Source of the DNA: Mucor racemosus
Lineage: Eukaryota; Mucoromycota; Mucoromycetes; Mucorales; Mucoraceae
Length of the DNA: 64,000 nt
Reading direction: 5' to 3'
Assembly: GCA_027405735.1 (NCBI GenBank)
Contig: JAPEHQ010000006.1
Coordinates: 620,001 to 684,000 of the forward strand
Of this stretch, positions 59,390 through 64,000 are shown piece after piece. Under the pieces are notes generated by a model, which was not told the origin of the DNA, searched no databases, and worked only from the letters and a program-made list of their open reading frames with translations. The position numbers and the translations under genes are program-made. Position 1 is the first letter of the stretch; the number at the start of each line of letters is the position of its first letter.

Positions 59390-59955
59390 AATATTTTCTT
59401 AGCACAGCCTGGATACCAAATGTTTCGTACCATTTCACTAGGCTATCTAATAATAAACAGAATGTATCTTTGTTTGAAGTGATACACATAACATTGACAT
59501 TGGCAGAACTCTTTTTGATTTGATCAAAGAGGAAAAATTGAATGGATCATTGGCGAATTGCGAAAAAAAATATGCGTAAATATTTTTGCACAAGAATGCT
59601 TCGATTTACAGAGACTGTAAACATCTACATTAGTTATCTTATAGCTTTAGGACATGCACATATAACTCTTGAGCTTTAAATTGAAGTATCAAGCACTTTC
59701 TAAACGCTAATGACCTCCACTAGCACCAATTTGCTTTGAATATATCATGCTAGCATAATTTGCTTCGCCACTTGAAGTTCTACAGTGGGTCGTTGATCAA
59801 GTTAAAGCAAAAATTTAGGGCTTTCATGTACTCGGAATTATAACAATAATAAGCCACTTGATGGACCGGATTACTTTGCTCGGAGTATGAGATTCTCAAC
59901 AAGACAAAAGTGAAATCAGAATGCAGAAGCATCAAGTTCCTTCTCTAAATACACC
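59390..59955. other. Upstream region of RPS8
   Basis: About 570 bp holding the ribosomal protein promoter. No classical TATA motif close to the start; nothing else recognised. Confidence 0.35.
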
Positions 59956-60846
59956 ATGGGTAAATTGACATGATAAACACCTATCAAACATCCATCCATG
60001 AAGACTAACATCAATCCATCATAATAGGTATCAGTCGTGATTCTCGTCATAAGCGTAGCGCTACCGGTGCTAGACGTGATCAATACAGAAAGAAGAGAAA
60101 GTAAGATTTTTAGTGCTAAATGTCTAGTTTGTGATATTAAACAACAAAATCACTTTTTTTGTCTATAGGTTCGAGTTAGGTCGTCAATCCGCCAACACCA
60201 AGTTGGGTGGTAAGCGTATTCATCTTGTCCGTGTCCGTGGTGGTAACTTCAAGCGTCGTGCTCTTCGTCTTGAATCTGGTAACTTCTCTTGGGGTTCCGA
60301 AGGTATCTCTCGCAAGACTCGTGCTTTGACCGTTGTCTACAACGCTTCCAACAACGAGTTGGTCCGTACTAACACTCTCGTTAAGGGTGCTGTCATCCAA
60401 ATTGATGCCACTCCTTTCCGCCAATGGTACGAATCTCACTACGCTATCACTCTCGGTAAGAAGGCTGCTGATGCCGCTGTAAGTATTAATTTTTGAGGTA
60501 GCTAAAGAGATTGTATTCTAAATATACATTTTGTGATTTAGGAAACTACCGCTGAGAAGAAGTCCAAGAGCGTTGAGAAGAAGATTGCTGCTCGTGCTGC
60601 CACTGCTGCTGTCGATCCTCTTTTGAACGATCAATTCAATGCCGGTCGTCTCTACGCTGTCATTGCTTCTCGTCCCGGTCAATCTGGTCGTTGTGATGGT
60701 TACATTCTTGAGGGTAAGGAACTCGAGTTCTACCTCCGTAAGATCAAGGTAAGATTTTGACAGATTTATATTAAATTGTTTCCATGGTTACTAATATTTA
60801 AACTTTTATCTATTTTTCTATAATTTATTAGTCCAAGAAGCATTAA
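59956..60846 (+). CDS. RPS8: 40S ribosomal protein S8 (eS8)
   Basis: Five exons (59956-59959, 60028-60100, 60169-60478, 60542-60748, 60832-60846) give 202 residues, close to yeast (200) and human (208). The protein begins [18 protein letters not shown] and includes [49 protein letters not shown] and [17 protein letters not shown], all diagnostic of eS8. The first exon is only ATGG: the initiator codon plus one base, then an intron. No ATG exists directly before GISRD in the second exon, which forces this structure. Codon use is GGT/CGT/GCT/AAG-biased, as expected of a highly expressed gene. RPL11 follows on the same strand, 442 bp away. Confidence 0.95.
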
Positions 60847-61288
60847 GTTTCTTATTTTACATTTATAAAAATAAAAGCTTTATATTCATTGTGGTTTTTT
60901 AATAAAAATTCCCAAGGTTTAAACTATTTATTTCGTATTGCATATATATAAACTATTTATAAAATGTCTTGAATATAAAATTCGCTATTGTAATTATCCT
61001 CTGAATTAAGAAAAACTATATACATTTGTTGGTCCTATTTTTTCATTTTTGAATTGAGCTTGATATGAAAATTTTTTGCTACCAAAATCCCAAAAGAAAT
61101 GTAGTAGCCTTGCTTGATTAGGAGAGATTATCGAGTGCTCACAATATGAATATACATCCCGGACCGAACCATTTTGACATTTTGAATGAATGTCAATGAT
61201 GTAGAAAGGGCCGGCCAACCAAATTTATCATCAAGTGAATAGTTATAGGCGTTGATTCTCCCTCTTTTAGCTTCGATATAGTCCAACA
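60847..61288. other. RPS8-RPL11 intergenic region
   Basis: Contains the RPS8 3' end (an AATAAA-like signal near 60869) and the RPL11 promoter. A GGGCCGGCCAACC word near 61207-61219 is GC-rich against its surroundings. No RNA gene found. Confidence 0.35.
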
Positions 61289-62203
61289 ATGGTATGGTGA
61301 ATATCAATTAAACATATAGATTTAGCTAGAAGAATGTATGAGGATGCGATGTATGATAGATGGATGGATTGATGATATTGTGGATTAAATATTTTGGTTT
61401 TCAACCCAAACATTTGTTGAATGTGGATAATGGTGTTACTGATTGGACACAAGTCAATACAATACGTCAATTTCTAATATGCAACCAACCTCATACATTC
61501 GAAAAGCATTGTATATATTACTTTATTCTTTGAAATGGGAACTTTTTTTTTTGGAGATTATTTCTTGGAATTGTGCATAAATGCTAAACAAAATTATTGA
61601 TATGTAGAGCGCCGAAGAACAGAAGGTTACCAAGAACCCCATGCGCAACCTCCAAATTGAGAAGTTGGTTCTCAACATTTGTGTTGGTGAGTCTGGTGAT
61701 AGACTTACTCGTGCTGCCAAGGTTCTCGAACAATTGACTGGTCAAACTCCCGTCTACTCCAAGGCTCGTTACACTGTCCGTACTTTCTCTATCCGTCGTA
61801 ACGAAAAGATTTCCGTTCATGTCACTGTCCGTGGTCCCAAGGCTGAGGAGATCCTCGAACGTGGTTTGAAGGTCAAGGAATACGAACTCAAGGCTCGTAA
61901 CTTCTCTCAAACCGGTAACTTTGGTTTCGGTATTGATGAACATATTGATTTGGGTATCAAGTACGATCCTTCTATTGGTATTTACGGTATGGATTACTAC
62001 ATCGTCATGGGCCGTCCCGGTAACCGTGTCGCTCGTAGAAAGCACTGTAAGGCCAAGGTTGGTGTCAACCACAAAATCAAGAAGGTAAAAATAGATAGTT
62101 TATTCATTGTACATACAAATGTTAATAGCATATTACTAATTAGGAAGAAGCTATGGAATGGTTCAAGCAACGTTTCGATGGTGCCATCTCTTACAAGGCT
62201 TAA
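61289..62203 (+). CDS. RPL11: 60S ribosomal protein L11 (uL5)
   Basis: Exon 2 (61608-62084) and exon 3 (62144-62203) are certain and encode [60 protein letters not shown] and [20 protein letters not shown], ending [16 protein letters not shown]. The initiator codon must come from an upstream exon because exon 2 opens at the second residue. The best candidate is the ATG at 61289-61291 followed directly by gtatgg, giving a 316-bp intron and a 179-residue protein (human 178, yeast 174). uL5 contacts 5S rRNA in the central protuberance. Codon bias is strong, as in RPS8. Other ATG-gt pairs, for example near 61428, are possible but less well placed. Confidence 0.93.
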
Positions 62204-62341
62204 ATATTTTCTTTATACAATAAAATTTCCAGAGATCATTTATACTTTTATTAATTTTGATTTTATTAAATGTGTTTTTGGACATGTTTGAGTGTATGTT
62301 TATGAAAAAAAAGGGGGTATGTGTTTATATCTAAAGGTTAT

Positions 62342-62614
62342 TTATTGAAGTGCTGCTTTAGCTGTTTGCCATGGTGTTCGATCCATTGGACATGTCTCTC
62401 CTCTTGTTGAACTTTGAAACCATGCCATGATGCAATGTAAATGAAAAACATGGCTACATTCTCCCCAAATTAATGGGCAATCATCGCCAGGTCTTTTGCA
62501 AGTGGGACAACAACCATCATACTCTGAATGGCAAATACCGCAAACATCGTCTCCTTCTTTCACATCCCAAGACCATTGAGCGGCCATCGTCCAAGATACC
62601 ACATTGATTTTCAT
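62342..62614 (-). CDS. APC11: Anaphase-promoting complex subunit 11 (RING-H2)
   Basis: A 90-residue single-exon protein beginning MKINVVSWTMAAQWSW, which aligns with the human APC11 start MKVKIKCWNGVATWLW. Cys and His ligands follow in order: CGIC, CCPTC, GDDCPLIWGECSHVFHLHC and CPMD. The eighth RING ligand is Asp (CPMDRTPW) where human APC11 has Cys (CPMCRQEW); Rbx1 also uses Asp at this place, so zinc binding is probably kept. APC11 recruits the E2 enzyme in the APC/C, which drives mitotic exit. The frame stays open for 78 more codons upstream to 62848, but family length favours the internal Met. Confidence 0.9.
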   Translation of the reverse strand: MKINVVSWTMAAQWSWDVKEGDDVCGICHSEYDGCCPTCKRPGDDCPLIWGECSHVFHLHCIMAWFQSSTRGETCPMDRTPWQTAKAALQ

Positions 62615-62848
62615 TTTGTTTTGTAATAATTCGTGTTCAAAGAGATTGCCAATAACTGTTTGGTTGTTGGACCACTTTTGATACAACAGTATTAAAAATA
62701 GGTCGTCACATAATTGTGGTCTGTTCGTGATTTGTACCTTAAATCGATTGCTGAAGAAGGCTAGTTTACTTGACAGGTAGTCTGGATTTCCTTTATAAAT
62801 GAGGTGAGCAATGGTCTGTAGCAAAATTTTACCGTGTATCATAGTCAT
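62615..62848 (-). other. In-frame open extension upstream of APC11
   Basis: Seventy-eight codons without a stop precede the APC11 start in the same frame, with protein-like stretches such as LAFFSNRFKVQITNRPQLCD and VIGNLFEHELLQNK. It ends exactly where repeat B begins. It may be a 5' leader that happens to be open, a longer APC11 isoform, or the stump of a gene cut by the repeat. No domain is recognised. Confidence 0.4.
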
Positions 62849-63825
62849 TGATATCTATCCTCAAATAAAAGGGTTAATACCAGAATATAAGTGCATTAAC
62901 CTAACATTTATTAGCCTAACGTTGATCCAAAATCCATTGTAAAAAATTAACCGCCAGAATCGAGGTGTTAATTTTTTGTCTTCACAAGATAAACCCAATT
63001 GAGAGCTACTCTTCAGTTTTTATTTTAGCAAACAACATTGATTTTTCGTTGAGAGAATCAAAATAATAGTTCGTATTACAGCTTAGAGCCTATCTTAACT
63101 GAGTTCCAAAATCGATTTGTCGTAAAATCGATCAGAAAATGATGAAAAAAACAAAATCGTTTAATTGTTGATGCGCTGCAAAATAAGTAGACCTAGTGTA
63201 TTAAATAATTTATATAGAGTTTTGGATTCTGCATCTATCTAAACAAAATTCAGATAAACTTTTCACGTTAAATTTTGTGTAAAATGCAATTCAAATTTTT
63301 GAGGTTTTTTAAAGATACCTATCACTTTTTATAAGCATATTTCAAATATAAAACATTGAAATGATGCGCAGCAATATTAGCTATCGATCTAGCCATTGTT
63401 GAATTTTTTAGCTACATTTTTCATAGAGAAAGCGAGGTTTTTGTCAATTTTTTTTCAAATTCAGAATTTGGGATGAGGGTATACAAGGGAAAAATTGAAG
63501 CTAGAAATGAAAGTGTCCCTTGATACATATTTTTGAGTATATCTCCACGAAAAAACAATATTTTGAAAAAAACTAAATTGAATCTGAGAGAGCTCAACGA
63601 GATCTATGACATGAATAAAAAATAACTGCTGCTCAATTTAGCGAATATCTTGAAATCTACCACAAAAATGTCAGAAAAATAAAAAAAAAATAAAAGTGCT
63701 CAGAATTTTTTCAAACTTCAATATGTTATAGAGTGCTTTAAAACAAGTAAGTTTTATTATTAAAGTATGTTAGTATAGCTTAATTGTTTGTAGAGTTATG
63801 GAGCCTCAAAGTTTTCAATTTTTCA
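62848..63825 (+). repeat. Dispersed repeat B, copy adjoining APC11
   Basis: Begins ATTGATATCTATCCTCAAAT like the 6547 copy and follows it through CCACGAAAAAACAATATTTT to the ACAAGTAAGTTTTATTATTA region, then loses similarity near 63825. The internal frame is broken early (a stop after KIEARNESVP). The last 175 bp of the window show nothing recognisable. Confidence 0.75.
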
Positions 63826-64000
63826 AGCAGAGGAAGACAGCAGATTTCTGTTTGAAAGTTGTGCTTTAATCCTTCAAAAGTACATGTTAGCTAATGAAAC
63901 CAAGATATATTATTTGTACATTTACTGCGTATTAAGTGCAAATTTAAAAATCAATTTCGAACCATTATTTGATTTTATAAAAATTTTCAAAGAGTACAGT

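Noticed and set aside
61370..61442. Possible C/D-box snoRNA in RPL11 intron 1 (TGATGA .. CTGA, 73 nt apart)
   Set aside because: No terminal stem next to the boxes, an imperfect C box and no recognisable rRNA guide.
60176..62072. Minus-strand frames at 60176-60439 and 61584-62072
   Set aside because: Antisense shadows of the strongly codon-biased RPS8 and RPL11 genes.
1..64000. CRISPR array or bacterial operon signals
   Set aside because: Spliceosomal introns and eukaryotic ribosomal proteins show nuclear DNA; no regularly spaced direct repeats with unique spacers were seen.

Overview
The window is AT-rich nuclear DNA from a filamentous fungus, most likely an early-diverging Mucoromycota (Mucorales-like) species. 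Genes carry many short introns (mostly 50-80 bp) with GT..AG borders. The recognisable proteins are fungal: secreted chitin deacetylases with Thr/Ala-rich linkers, an Opy2-like membrane anchor, Ost3, an SPX-RING protein and ribosomal proteins whose first intron lies at the start codon. Gene islands alternate with long repeat-rich, gene-free DNA.

Layout. 1-10 kb: a minus-strand F-BAR cytokinesis-type gene running off the left edge, a sulfotransferase-like gene, a small basic membrane protein, dispersed repeats B and C, and the frameshifted remains of an unknown gene. 10.6-31 kb: two paralogous chitin deacetylases (10588-12391 and 29298-30991, same strand) separated by about 17 kb of repeats. 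That gap contains a 3.6-kb near-identical inverted repeat (15690-19312 and 24408-28112). Overlapping it is a tandem array of a roughly 2.3-kb unit that carries a dead fragment of a dynein intermediate chain gene. 35-37.4 kb: a GATA-like plus PHD regulator followed by microsatellites. 39-48 kb: more repeat B, a second array of the same 2.3-kb unit, and an almost intact Tc1/mariner element with TA target duplication. 49-63 kb: the dense gene island OST3, DUF2039/C9orf85-like, RSA3-like, OPY2-like, a small unknown gene, SPX-RING, RPS8, RPL11 and APC11. Repeat B closes the window.

How the genes relate. The two chitin deacetylases look like a tandem duplicate: the DNA downstream of the first resembles the DNA upstream of the second. 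They would act outside the cell to convert chitin to chitosan. RPS8, RPL11 and the Rsa3-like factor serve ribosome synthesis. APC11 and the SPX-RING protein are RING ubiquitin-ligase components. The F-BAR protein, the deacetylases and the Opy2-like anchor all act at the cell surface.

The most unusual content is the repeat landscape. Comparing copies of the 2.3-kb unit reveals three solo-LTR-like insertions, each with TG..CA ends and a 5-bp target duplication, because the sister copies preserve the empty sites. All exon borders, identities and repeat boundaries were read by eye; no searches or alignments were run.
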